A stretch of 64,000 bases of DNA from Siphonodentalium dalli (Eukaryota > Mollusca > Scaphopoda > Gadilida > Siphonodentaliidae), in contig CP136061.1 in NCBI GenBank assembly GCA_032622095.1, forward strand, positions 57,305,301 through 57,369,300, read 5' to 3'. Below, piece after piece: positions 55,554 to 64,000 of the stretch. Position 1 is the stretch's first letter. Every line of letters starts with the position of its first letter. The notes beneath the pieces were generated by a model that ran no database searches, was not told the DNA's origin, and saw only the letters and a list, made by a program, of their open reading frames with translations. The position numbers and the translations under genes are program-made.

Positions 55554-55800
55554 TTTCGGTAGCGTGTGACCCTTTACTACTTCTTCTACTCGTTACTGTA
55601 TCTTCTTGGTACCCTATGACGATGAGCCCATGGGGGTAAAATAGGGACCTGCACTATCTACTTCAGCCCTTAGGGATAATTGTGTAAATGGATCTAGAGT
55701 CCACACTTTGTAGGAGTAATGATCATGTTTATATGAATAATAATATTCCCCTCATACAGCAGGATTGATGATTGAATAAATATAATCAATTCAATATATA
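55554..55800 (+). other. Possible 3' UTR and tail of the RT-less LINE
   Basis: After the endonuclease stop there is non-coding DNA. Near 55762-55800 it ends with gattgatgattgaataaat and aatcaattcaat, which resemble LINE tails of the (TTGA)n kind. If so, the RT was lost by internal deletion. The distance to the Gypsy LTR is uncertain. Confidence 0.35.
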
Positions 55801-56059
55801 GCAATTAACATGTGGATGTCATCACGGTTTGCTAATTTATACATTTCAGAGGTCGTCTCTTTTAATAAACCTTGTCAAATGATTTATATCTCTTTCCAAC
55901 TATTTCCAATTAAACTGACTATCTGGAGCCTGAAAGCCCTGTAAATGCGCCCAATGTAATCATCCAAATAATGTTTACAAACACCTTTTTGGCATAATTA
56001 GGTCAGAAGTTCGTCTCTGTTGACGTTCCAATATTCTGATTGCTATCTCGAAATAGTCG

Positions 56060-56215
56060 TTACCAAGTGCCAACCACCGGAAGTGGTTGCCTAGCTTTTA
56101 TAGTAGGCAACCATATGGTTGGATTCCGACCATATATATGGTTGGATTCCGACCATATGGTTGGAATCTGACCACAAAATGTGGTCGGATTACCGCGAGC
56201 ACGTGGTTGCCCCGG
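56060..56215. repeat. Overlapping small palindromes in LTR U3
   Basis: (c)gaccatatggttgga and its reversed form tccgaccatat alternate four times, followed by gaccacaaaatgtggtc and by gcaaccac / gtggttgc words. They surround and precede the TATA box (minus strand). They could be binding sites for a dimeric factor or part of a structured RNA end. Confidence 0.7.
56095..56102 (-). promoter_or_regulatory. TATA box of the Gypsy LTR
   Basis: TATAAAAG on the minus strand, about 450 bp into the LTR from its TG start. This position separates U3 from R in most LTRs. Confidence 0.5.
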
Positions 56216-56552
56216 TGAAACATTGACAGTTGGGAGGAGCTAAAGCTACCCACAATGCAATAGTGTCACCGGCGAACCAGGCCATGTTGACATCCAAGGG
56301 CGAAAACAATTAGAATTACTAACTTATAATGCGGAATATTATGAAAGTGATTAAAGTTAGGAAATTAGGATATGAATATTACAATGAAGCATGGAATGAT
56401 TAACTAAAAGATGTAACATGAAGTGAGTGTTACGAATAGAATGAGGTGAATTAGCGACGAAAAGATGACAAAACTGTGACTTTTAAAACTACGGTGCCGC
56501 TAAACCGAAACGAGAATAAATGATATTTATTAAATATAGCGACTTCGCTACA

Positions 56553-56566
56553 CCACCCCCCTGGTT
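56553..56566 (-). promoter_or_regulatory. Polypurine tract
   Basis: ccaggggggtggtg on the minus strand, immediately before the LTR start. In LTR elements it primes plus-strand DNA synthesis. Confidence 0.55.
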
Positions 56567-56662
56567 ACTGAAAATTCGCCCCGAATTAACATAAGTATAC
56601 ATACATATATATATCCAATAAAAATCAATTTTAACAATTAATAATGTTATTTCTTCTTTGTT

Positions 56663-57785
56663 TCATTCCTCCTTGCGGGTCGTCAAGTCTAGGGCTTCAG
56701 TCTGCTCCCGGAAAGGACTAACCTTTAAATTCTTCGGGGTAGATGGTGGCTGAGGTGCAACCTGAACTTCCGCATCCCTGGTGATGGTGCATTGGGGATC
56801 CTTGCACCACGTCTCCTCCAATTTATACGACCAGCCACTGGGTAAAGTGACACTCTCCACCTTCTTTATACACATATAACCCTGTGGTGCGAAGCGTCTT
56901 TTATAAACGTTTAAGTGTTCCGTTGCCTTCGTCTTCACTGCTTTTAAAAGTTGAGCTGTGTGCCCTTCCATATATGCGCTGGGAGCCCCGATAAAGAAAA
57001 ATCGAGGGTCACTCGCCAGCTGTTCAAAACTCTTGAAGGGTTTTGGCAAACTGATCTCGCTGTCCAATGAGGCACTGATAGTCGGCTCACTTGGGGGGAT
57101 GTACTCGGCATCTGTGTTATTCCCTCTTTCTGTTGTCATTTTCACCTCTGTCTCGGTGTTCATGCCTTTCTCCGACGTTAACACTGTTTCTGTGCTAGTT
57201 GCCGTTGATATCTGCGTAACGTGCGTGTCCGATTCGGGTAGGGTTATGTGTGTGTCCGGTTTATTCTGCATTACGTGCGTGTCCGATAGAAGATCTGTGA
57301 ATAATCCAGCCTCTAACATAAAACTGCTGAGTAAGTCCTCTGGTGGTGAGGCAACACTTTCAGCTGGTGCCAGAAGCATTAAGGGCGCCTCGTCCCAACT
57401 ATTAGCTGGTCCATCCAAACTGCTCAGAACCGGAGATTTGTCGCAACCAGCGCTGATCACAACATCCTTTCGCGTTATGACGCTCTTTATTTTAGGCGTG
57501 TCAACCGTCTTCGGTGCCTCCTCTTGTATTTTCCTAAACTTTCGGCGTGCATCCTTTTCATGGGGATCCGGTAATACCTCCCGAAGCCTCGGGTGCCTGC
57601 GTTTGACGTGTTCGGTCATCATGTACTGCCTGCTGATGCTAACACAGTAGTTGCAATGGTAGCAATCTATGGTCGGTCCGTGCCGCTCCCGTTGATGCTG
57701 ACTCCTTTTGTCTCTGTCGTCGAATTTCTTGTCGCACTCGTGACACATGTAGACACCATCATTGATGACCCTTGGTATTGGAGTA
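56663..57785 (-). CDS. Accessory ORF of the Gypsy element: two C2H2 zinc fingers
   Basis: Frame open from about 57844 (no ATG at the start; the first usable codon there is TTG) to the stop at 56663, 393 codons in all. Residues 34-55 form a C2H2 finger (CHEC..X12..H-X4-H) and 61-84 a second one (CNYC..H-X4-H). A basic stretch follows (KRRHPRLREV...KDARRKFRK), then a long Ser/Thr/Glu-rich linker with repeated DTHV words. A conserved-looking C-terminal part (SDPRFFFIGAPSAYMEGH, HLNVYKRRFAPQGYMCIKK) comes last. On the minus strand tttttttctcttttcatccacag ends at 57786, a good splice acceptor, so the ORF may be expressed from a spliced mRNA starting at 57785. No signal peptide or membrane segment: it is not env-like. 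A DNA- or RNA-binding accessory role is inferred. Confidence 0.65.
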
Positions 57786-57813
57786 CTGTGGATGAAAAGA
57801 GAAAAAAAACTGT
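57786..57813 (-). promoter_or_regulatory. Candidate 3' splice site before the zinc-finger ORF
   Basis: A long pyrimidine tract followed by CACAG on the minus strand, with no AG inside the tract. The open frame of the zinc-finger protein continues directly after it and lacks an upstream ATG, which supports use of the site. The donor would lie upstream, possibly outside the window. Confidence 0.45.
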
Positions 57814-57888
57814 ATTGGTCTGTGTGTGGATACGGATGAAACAATCGTGCATCATACTACCGTTCTCTCCACCACTTTCTCTCAGATT

Positions 57889-59169
57889 CTATTTCTGCTC
57901 TCTCAACCTCATTCTCTCTCCTTCCACGAACCACCGTTTCACTTTCCCGAAGTATTTCTTTACTCTATCTATATGCACCACCTTGGATTTGGTATTTGGG
58001 CTGCGTTTCAATCGAACTAGTAAATCGGACAGTTTTTCAGTGATGGTATATGGGCCATCGTACTTTCTCACCAGCTTTCTTGACAGACCTTTCCCCACAT
58101 GCGTCACTCGTAATAGCACTGCATCGCCAACTTTCAAAGTCTCTGTGTCTCTCACACCTTTCAAATCATAATTTCTCTTCTGTCTGTCACTCGCCTTTCT
58201 CCCTTGCTCTCTCGCTATCTCATGCACCACATCAAATCGCTTCAGAAGGTCGTGGATATAGTCAGGTACTGGGTTGTTTGCCTCAGCCTGATCTGCTTTG
58301 CGGTCAATATGAACTGTTGAATATAATGTATCAATCGGTAAGTTCATTTCTCTACCCAACATCATGAGACTTGGAGAGAACCCAGTGCTTTCATGGATGG
58401 ATGCCCGATATGCCAACATCACCAACGGTAAATACTCATCCCAATCTTTTTGGGATTGATGTATATACTTTCTCATCATTTCTTTGGTAGTTCTGTTCAT
58501 CCTTTCCACCAACCCATCGCTCTGGGGATGGTAAGGTGTGGTTCGGGTCTTGTCTATGTGAAATATTTCGCACATGGCTTGAAATAGCTTGCTCTCAAAT
58601 TGTCTACCCTGATCGGTGTGTATTTGAAGGGGGACGCCCCATCGTGACACATATTCTCTGACGAATATGTCTACAATAGTTTTTGCCTCTTGATCTGGCA
58701 TTGCAAATGCTTCCGTCCACCTGGTGAAATAATCTTGCACCACCAATATGTATTTATTGCCCTTATCTGACTTGGGTAAAGGGCCTGTGATGTCAATGCC
58801 AATCCTTTCCATTGGTGCTCCAACCAAATATTGTTTCATCGCACCACGTTTCTGTGCTGTGACCTTCTGCTTTTGGCATTCTGGGCATCTCTGCACATAT
58901 ACATGTGCTGAATTGTAATAACCTGTCCAGTAAAATCTCGATCGCAACTGACCTATCAAGCGATTGATACCCATATGTCCCCCCTCTGGGTTAGTGTGGA
59001 GCATCTTAAGGGCCTCATTACGCCAGCAGGTCGGTAGTACTAATTGCCAAACATCAATGTCTTTCTCCTCATCAATCCACTTTCGGTACAACACGCCCTC
59101 TCTCATTGAGAGCCTGTCCCACTGTGCCCAATAGGTCTTAACCTTGCTCGATAACTCACATGCTCCCAC
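57889..59169 (-). pseudogene. Integrase of the Ty3/Gypsy element
   Basis: 426 codons. Inserts element DNA into host chromosomes. The N-terminal HHCC zinc domain is complete (His58, His65, Cys95, Cys98). The catalytic triad is Asp126 (GIDITGPLP), Asp186 (HTDQGRQF) and Glu222 (GLVERMNR), with the canonical 35 residues between the last two. The C-terminal GPY/F module is present (YDGPYTITEK...HIDRVKKYF), and no chromodomain follows. The frame differs from that of the RNase H segment, which it overlaps by 67 bases, so a one- or two-base indel near 59150 breaks the polyprotein. The domain itself looks intact, so the break is recent or a sequencing error. Confidence 0.85.
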
Positions 59170-60116
59170 CTTGGTTTTTCCATTCCTTTCTCCAACCAGC
59201 CAATTACTCCTATCTCTTTGTCCCCTCTTTGGGCCTTAACCACTTCCTCTCTGGTTTTGGGTACAATCCATTGCGAACTGACCTGCTTGTCACTTAATGC
59301 TACAGCTTTATTACCTGCCTCGTTGGCTCTTGTAATGCGAGCAACCTTATCAACTTTATTTTCTCCACATTGACATTCACTTTCCATCTCAATTTTAATT
59401 TGTTCTCTGGCACAATATTTGCAGTCTGTGCATGGCCTCCGAGATAACCCATCGGCATTTGTGTGTAACTTTCCTGGCCTATGTTGGATAGTGAAATCGT
59501 ACATGTCCAATACCTGAATCCATCTTGCCAGCTGGCCTTCCTGATTGCGGAATCGCCTCAGCCAATTTAACGCGGCATGATCGCTGCGTACCAAAAACTT
59601 CGTATTGAACAGGTAAGTATGGAAATGTTTCACACTATCTACCACAGCCAATAACTCTTTCCTTGTGATGCAATAGCTCCTTTCGGTCTTTGCAAGAGTT
59701 CTGCTGAAATAGGCAACCGGATGTTCCCCATCTTCTGACATTTGTGATAACACCGATCCTAAACTGTTGTGACTTGCATCGGTATCCAGAATAAAAGATT
59801 TAGTGAAATCCGGATAGTGTAACACTGGCTCGGTCATCAAAGATTGTTTCAGCTGTTGGAACGATTCTTGGCACTCTTCAGTCCACACAAATTTAGTCTG
59901 CTTCTCGGTCAATTTATTTAAGGGTTTTGCAATTTTAGCAAAATTTCTTATGAACTTTCGGTAGTATGAACATGTACCGAGGAAACTTCTAATGTCCTTG
60001 ACCTTCTTAGGTTGTTCCCATGTCTGAATTGCCTGGATCTTTGCAGGGTCTGGTTCAATGCCTTTCTCCGACACTATGTGTCCGAGGAAGCACATTTCTC
60101 TTTGAAGAGATGACAT
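59103..60116 (-). pseudogene. RT thumb and RNase H of the Ty3/Gypsy element
   Basis: 337 codons. Residues ~7-100 (FLGHIVSEKGI, IRSFLGTCSYYRKFI) are the end of the RT. Residues ~108-230 are the RNase H: Asp111/Asp113 (LDTDAS), Glu154 (TRKELLAVV) and Asp179 (RSDHAAL), then RPGKLHTNADGLSRRP, which carries the last Asp. It degrades the RNA strand of the RNA-DNA hybrid. The Cys-rich CTDCKYC tail leads towards the integrase. It overlaps the RT segment by 43 bases in another frame, pointing to a single-base indel near 60095. Confidence 0.85.
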
Positions 60117-61660
60117 TTCTTTGGGGAGACTTTGAGCCCAGCATCTCCAATTCTTTTCAACACTTCGTCCAATCTTTCACAATGTTCTTCAAATGACCTT
60201 GAGTACACCAATACGTCGTCGATATAGAGAACGCACGTGTGCCACTGAAGGCCTGACAGTACTGCTTCCATGAGCCTCTGAAACGTTGCCCCAGCGTTGC
60301 AGAGCCCAAAAGGCATAACCCGGAACTGATATTGGGAATTAGATGTTATGTTTGAGGTGACAAAGGCTGTTTTTGGTTTGTCCTCTTCGGCCAACGGAAT
60401 TTGCCAATATCCAGCCACTAAATCGATCCCTGAGTAGAATTTGGACCCTCTGAGGGCTTCTATGCTCTCATCAACACGTGGGAGGGGGTAGGAGTCTTTC
60501 ACAGTTACCTCATTGACCTTTCTAAAATCAATGCAGAAACGAATTCCAGTCTTATTGTGATCATCTGGACCCTGACGCTTCTTTACCAATACCACAGGGC
60601 TCGCCCAGCTTGATTTGGATCGTTCTATCACTCCTGAATTTAACATCCTCTGCACCTCCTCCTCCCCTTGTCCACGGATCGCATAAGGAACCCTCCTTGG
60701 TGCCTGCTTAATTGGCTTACTCTGGCCCGTGTCGATTGTGTGCTCCACAAGATGTGTTTTCCCAATGTCTCCCTTATCTTTCGAGAAAACTGCCTGAAGT
60801 TTCATCAGCATTTTTGTTACCAGCTTTCTCTGCACCCCCGATACTGCACTTCCGCATTGCTTCAATAATACCTGCATATGATCTGGCAATCTAACCTCCC
60901 CCTTAAGTTCCTCTACTGATTCTTCAGAGTCTTGTTTATCAAGCTCATGGTCATCCTGTGTGCATAGATTGCTTATCGATATTGTGCGAACAAATTCACA
61001 CTCTGCTAGTGTCATGTTGGGGAATAGTTTCTTTGCATCCTGGTGCACGTTCATTACCCTGACTGGCACTATGTTGCTAGAAGTATCAAATATGCTATGA
61101 GCCACTAGGAGTCCTCGCTGCTCCATGGCTTTACTTGCATTTACTATCACAGCATTTTTGCCCTGGTGCACAATGTTGTGCATAGTACCTGGAACAATGA
61201 TCTCAGAGGCAGGTGGAACCACGATAGGTTCATTCAAAGTTAGTCTGAATGCTGTGTTGATCTGGCTCTCAAGGGTACATTTGTACTCCTGACCTTTCAA
61301 TGTCAAGGTTGAATTGCTAAAATTCAGTTGGCACTCGTTTTGGTTCAAAAAATCATAGCCCAGAATGGCTGGTGTGTCTAGATCAGCAACTAGCATCCTG
61401 CATTGACACTCCAATACACCAACTTGCAATGGAAATTCTGCAAATCCGATAGGTGTTACCATTTCTCCATCTGCCATCTTGAGCTTTCCAGCATGGCGCT
61501 GTAATGGAGGCCTGTGGCTATCTGGCATTTTATTGTATACTGACGAGTGTAGCACTGAAACTGTAGCCCCTGAATCGATCAAACAGTTGATATCTATGTC
61601 ACAGAGACTAACTTTCAAAAATAACCCATCGTGCTTCGGTCCTTTAATTTCATAAATCAT
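60074..61660 (-). pseudogene. Protease and reverse transcriptase of the Ty3/Gypsy element
   Basis: 528 codons; the frame is open further upstream and overlaps the end of gag. The aspartic protease is marked by LIDSGATVSVL (catalytic Asp29) and ILGYDFL (~118). The RT contains the CIDFRKVNEVTVKDSYPLPR block, FYSGIDLVAGYWQIPL (first catalytic Asp), FRVMPFGLCNAGATFQ and YIDD at 479-482. The protein then reaches a stop at 60074 where the polyprotein should continue, because of an indel near 60095. Protease and RT core look complete. Pol lies in the -1 frame relative to gag, so gag-pol is probably made by frameshifting. Confidence 0.85.
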
Positions 61661-61722
61661 ATCGGGTCCAATTAAATTTTCATTATTATCTTTTGCTGCT
61701 TCCCGACCCTCAGAAACAGCAT

Positions 61723-63990
61723 TTAGCAGTTTCCCGAGAGAGTCTTCATTTGAGTTGTTTCTTTTTCCTCGGCTGGTCTCCTGTTATTGTCATCCCTATT
61801 TCCTCTCTTAAACTGCATGTCTCTCTTCTTTTTGAAACATCTATCTTCTGTGTGGTTATTTCTACGACAGTAATTGCAGTATTTCTTTGGGTATTTGTCT
61901 CTCTGCAGTGCATCGCCTACCGCATCTGCCATTATTCGCCTCAATTTCTCGTCATTTGACTCAATGTCTAGCACTTGGGGCTTTGACTGGTTATCCAAAT
62001 CTTCTACTGGCATTTCTTCTGTATGCATCCTGACGCGATGCCTGCCAAAAGGATTGCGCTTGCTCATGCTAAGTTGGAATGCCTCATACTTTAATGCCAC
62101 AGCCAAGGCTACCTCAACATTCTCTGCGCTCCCTTGACATATGGACCACTCCATATCCGGGTCATTAAGGGACTGACGGAAAAATCTGTAGGCCAGACTG
62201 TCTCTCACATCACAGGGGGCAGTTGGATATGCGATTCTAACCAGTCTTTTTATGTCTTGTGCTAATTCGGGCAGGCTTTCCCTATCTCTACGCCGTCTGG
62301 CATCGAGTTGTGCCCGGTGCATCTCGCACTGATTTGCAGGCTCAAACCTTGAAGCTAATGCACTCGTCAACTGGTCATAACTGCAAAGTTGCTCCGGCCT
62401 CAGATCAGCTAATACGCTTCGAGCTGGACCCTTTAACTGAGCTCCCAATTGCATCAACTTATGTTTCTGTGACCAACCATTAACACCAGCAATCCAGTTG
62501 AAATGCGCCACATAGACTGTCCAACTTGATCTTCCATCGTAAAAATCTGGCCGTATATGACTTTCTTTATGATTCTGCATTTTGTCATGCATTCGATATG
62601 GCTCTGCACTAATTGGATTGCTGCTTCTCCCATTGTGTGGTCCCGACTCTTGATAACCTCTCAATTGATCGTCGTGGTGCTCGTATTGCTCCTGTCTTTG
62701 TGGAGCCCTTTGAAACTGAGGTCCATAATAGTCAGAGTGATTCTGTCCAATGGTACCATGCGAATAGTTCCTATTTACATCTGGGCCCGTTTGGGGTGAC
62801 ACTCCTGGATTTTGCATACCATGTCTGTTTTGATGTGTTTGGTCAAATGCTTGGGCCATACTACCATGACTGTTTCCATTCCATGATATGAATCTGTCAT
62901 CAGTTTGATTTCCGTTTTGGATCCAGTCATTGCATGTCAGTTCTGTGTGTGAATCATTTATGGGAGCAAATAGGTTGTAATCCCGCTGGAACTCTGGTTT
63001 TTGTGGTGCAAGAGAACTTCCCCACATTTCATTGCTTCCGTTGGCTTTGGATAGCGTGGGAATCGTCGATAAATGTGATTGCACCCCCATCGTCACATTG
63101 GGGCTCCAACAGTCTTCCACTGTCTTGTTTTCCTGTACCGGAAGTCCAACCGAAAAATTATCTCTCTTGGAAAAATGGCAATTTTGTTCTTGGTTGTTTA
63201 CAACACTCGCGGAAATGTTACCGGCATTTCTCGCGGACATTCTTTGATCACCAGACTGCCTATTCATGGTCAGGACTTGACTACTTGGATTACACGTCGC
63301 CGTTGTTGGTGGACCAAATGACGGAGTTGTCTCTGTGATGTGAGCGTATTTTGCTGTTGTCGAAACTGGACTCATTCCCATGTGAGTATATTCGATTCCA
63401 TTATTGTTCGAAATCATGTTGTTCTGATCTACTGGTATATTAGCGAATAAAGTGCTCATACTGATATCACCTGCACTAACTGGTCCCCAAGAGACACTTC
63501 TCCTGGCTGCATCTGACTCGGCATTCGGCACTCGATTATTTTGTGTGTACATAGAACATGTAGCTGGCAATTCTTTTGTATTCGACCACCCTCTGACCAT
63601 ATCAACTTTATTCTGTTCTAATTCTGCGATTTCTGGATTAGTTATGTTACGGGTTGCAGTCGACTTTGTTATCTCTGTGTTCCTTTCCGCATTAAAATTA
63701 TCTATCTCGGAGCATATGTTCACTTCATAACCATTCCAAGACTTTGATTTTGCTGACATGTCTCTGTGACTCTGCTTAATGGTGTCATTAAATTCTTGAC
63801 CCTGTTGCTCTACCACGTCACTTTGATTTGGATTATTTATCCTTTTATCTTGCGGCATATCACTGCCATGTACTACTCCTATAAATGGACTTCCCTGTTT
63901 TGACCTGTCTGTCTCTTCCCTGTGTTCAGTTATCTCCTTTCTTTGAGTTTGATCACACAACAACTCGAGCATACCTCTCATTTCATTCAT
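61723..63990 (-). CDS. Gag of the Ty3/Gypsy element (5' end near or beyond the window edge)
   Basis: 755 codons from an ATG at 63990; the frame may continue upstream out of the window. The first ~450 residues are Asn/Gln/Ser/His-rich low-complexity sequence, unusually long for a Gypsy gag. Residues ~480-650 form the capsid-like retrotransposon gag domain (FNWIAGVNGWSQKHKLMQL, GPARSVLADL, LASRFEPANQ). A single CCHC knuckle lies at 705-718 (CNYCRRNNHTEDRC), followed by a basic tail. It assembles the particle and packages RNA. The stop at 61723 lies inside the open pol frame (-1). I see no classic slippery heptamer, only an A-rich stretch (gaggaaaaagaaac). Confidence 0.8.
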   Translation of the reverse strand: MNEMRGMLELLCDQTQRKEITEHREETDRSKQGSPFIGVVHGSDMPQDKRINNPNQSDVVEQQGQEFNDTIKQSHRDMSAKSKSWNGYEVNICSEIDNFNAERNTEITKSTATRNITNPEIAELEQNKVDMVRGWSNTKELPATCSMYTQNNRVPNAESDAARRSVSWGPVSAGDISMSTLFANIPVDQNNMISNNNGIEYTHMGMSPVSTTAKYAHITETTPSFGPPTTATCNPSSQVLTMNRQSGDQRMSARNAGNISASVVNNQEQNCHFSKRDNFSVGLPVQENKTVEDCWSPNVTMGVQSHLSTIPTLSKANGSNEMWGSSLAPQKPEFQRDYNLFAPINDSHTELTCNDWIQNGNQTDDRFISWNGNSHGSMAQAFDQTHQNRHGMQNPGVSPQTGPDVNRNYSHGTIGQNHSDYYGPQFQRAPQRQEQYEHHDDQLRGYQESGPHNGRSSNPISAEPYRMHDKMQNHKESHIRPDFYDGRSSWTVYVAHFNWIAGVNGWSQKHKLMQLGAQLKGPARSVLADLRPEQLCSYDQLTSALASRFEPANQCEMHRAQLDARRRRDRESLPELAQDIKRLVRIAYPTAPCDVRDSLAYRFFRQSLNDPDMEWSICQGSAENVEVALAVALKYEAFQLSMSKRNPFGRHRVRMHTEEMPVEDLDNQSKPQVLDIESNDEKLRRIMADAVGDALQRDKYPKKYCNYCRRNNHTEDRCFKKKRDMQFKRGNRDDNNRRPAEEKETTQMKTLSGNC

Positions 63991-64000
63991 CCCCGTGAGC

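Larger units (their letters stand above)
55860..56552 (-). mobile_element. 3' LTR of the Ty3/Gypsy element (outer limit uncertain)
   Basis: On the minus strand a purine-rich tract (ccaggggggtggtg, 56566-56553) directly precedes TGTAGCGAAG at 56552, the expected PPT|TG border. Within the LTR a TATAAAAG box lies at 56102-56095. The 3' border (CA) cannot be fixed because the 5' LTR is outside the window; 55860 is a guess. U3 carries a dense set of small palindromes at 56060-56215. Confidence 0.5.
55860..64000 (-). mobile_element. Ty3/Gypsy LTR retrotransposon with a fourth, zinc-finger ORF
   Basis: Order on the minus strand: gag, protease-RT-RNase H-integrase (standard Ty3/Gypsy order), zinc-finger ORF, PPT, LTR. 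The primer-binding site and 5' LTR lie beyond 64000. Apart from two small frameshifts in pol all domains are complete, so this is one of the youngest elements in the window. No env-like ORF. Confidence 0.8.

Noticed and set aside
56958-57650. 230-codon plus-strand frame
   Set aside because: Antisense shadow of the zinc-finger ORF of the Gypsy element.
56663-57844. Envelope-like third ORF of a retrovirus-like element
   Set aside because: No signal peptide, fusion peptide or membrane segment; two C2H2 fingers instead.

Overview
This is a eukaryotic, almost certainly metazoan, window from a repeat-rich and (by eye) AT-rich genome. I found no confident host gene, rRNA or functional tRNA. Everything recognisable is a transposable element, a piece of one, or a tandem repeat. 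The mix points to a marine invertebrate, most likely a mollusc or another lophotrochozoan: non-autonomous Helitrons with a tetranucleotide run and an internal minisatellite (the HINE/pearl-like style known from bivalves), CR1-, Jockey- and L1/Tx1-like LINEs, hAT-like and Harbinger-like MITEs, and a Ty3/Gypsy element. The taxon is an inference from element types only.

Layout. 1-860: nothing recognised. 862-3457: the 3' end of one Helitron family abuts a head-to-tail array of four units of a second family; an exact 427-bp tandem duplication (3306-4159) follows. 4160-5937: a 5'-truncated CR1/L2-like LINE. 8815-13222: a very large inverted repeat with minisatellites in its loop. 13560-15560: small RT remnant, palindrome and local repeats. 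15935-22340: an L1/Tx1-like LINE on the minus strand, split by about 3.7 kb of foreign DNA that itself holds a 1,680-bp Harbinger-like DNA transposon. 23690-24334: RT C-terminal remnant. 26454-28290: tandem repeats and a cluster of 16-bp palindromes. 29170-30979: a second array of the first-described Helitron. 31005-35510: diverged repeats, a solo Helitron (33118-33520), a tRNA-derived SINE and a MITE. 36540-38235: a decayed protease-like ORF followed by a 27-bp coding minisatellite. 39254-43345: a Jockey/CR1-like LINE on the minus strand, interrupted by a 980-bp element. 43345-48835: minisatellites, a dispersed 16-bp motif and a hAT-like MITE. 50580-55800: tandem monomers leading into a CR1-like LINE with zinc-knuckle ORF1, SGNH esterase and AP endonuclease but no RT. 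55860-64000: a Ty3/Gypsy LTR retrotransposon on the minus strand (gag, protease, RT, RNase H, integrase and an extra C2H2 zinc-finger ORF), running off the right edge.

The most interesting objects are the head-to-tail Helitron arrays whose unit lengths change in steps of 122 bp, the 4.4-kb inverted repeat, the Gypsy element with a zinc-finger ORF preceded by a splice-acceptor-like site, the RT-less CR1-like LINE with 5' monomers, and two short motif clusters of unknown meaning. No new defence, metabolic or regulatory system could be supported.
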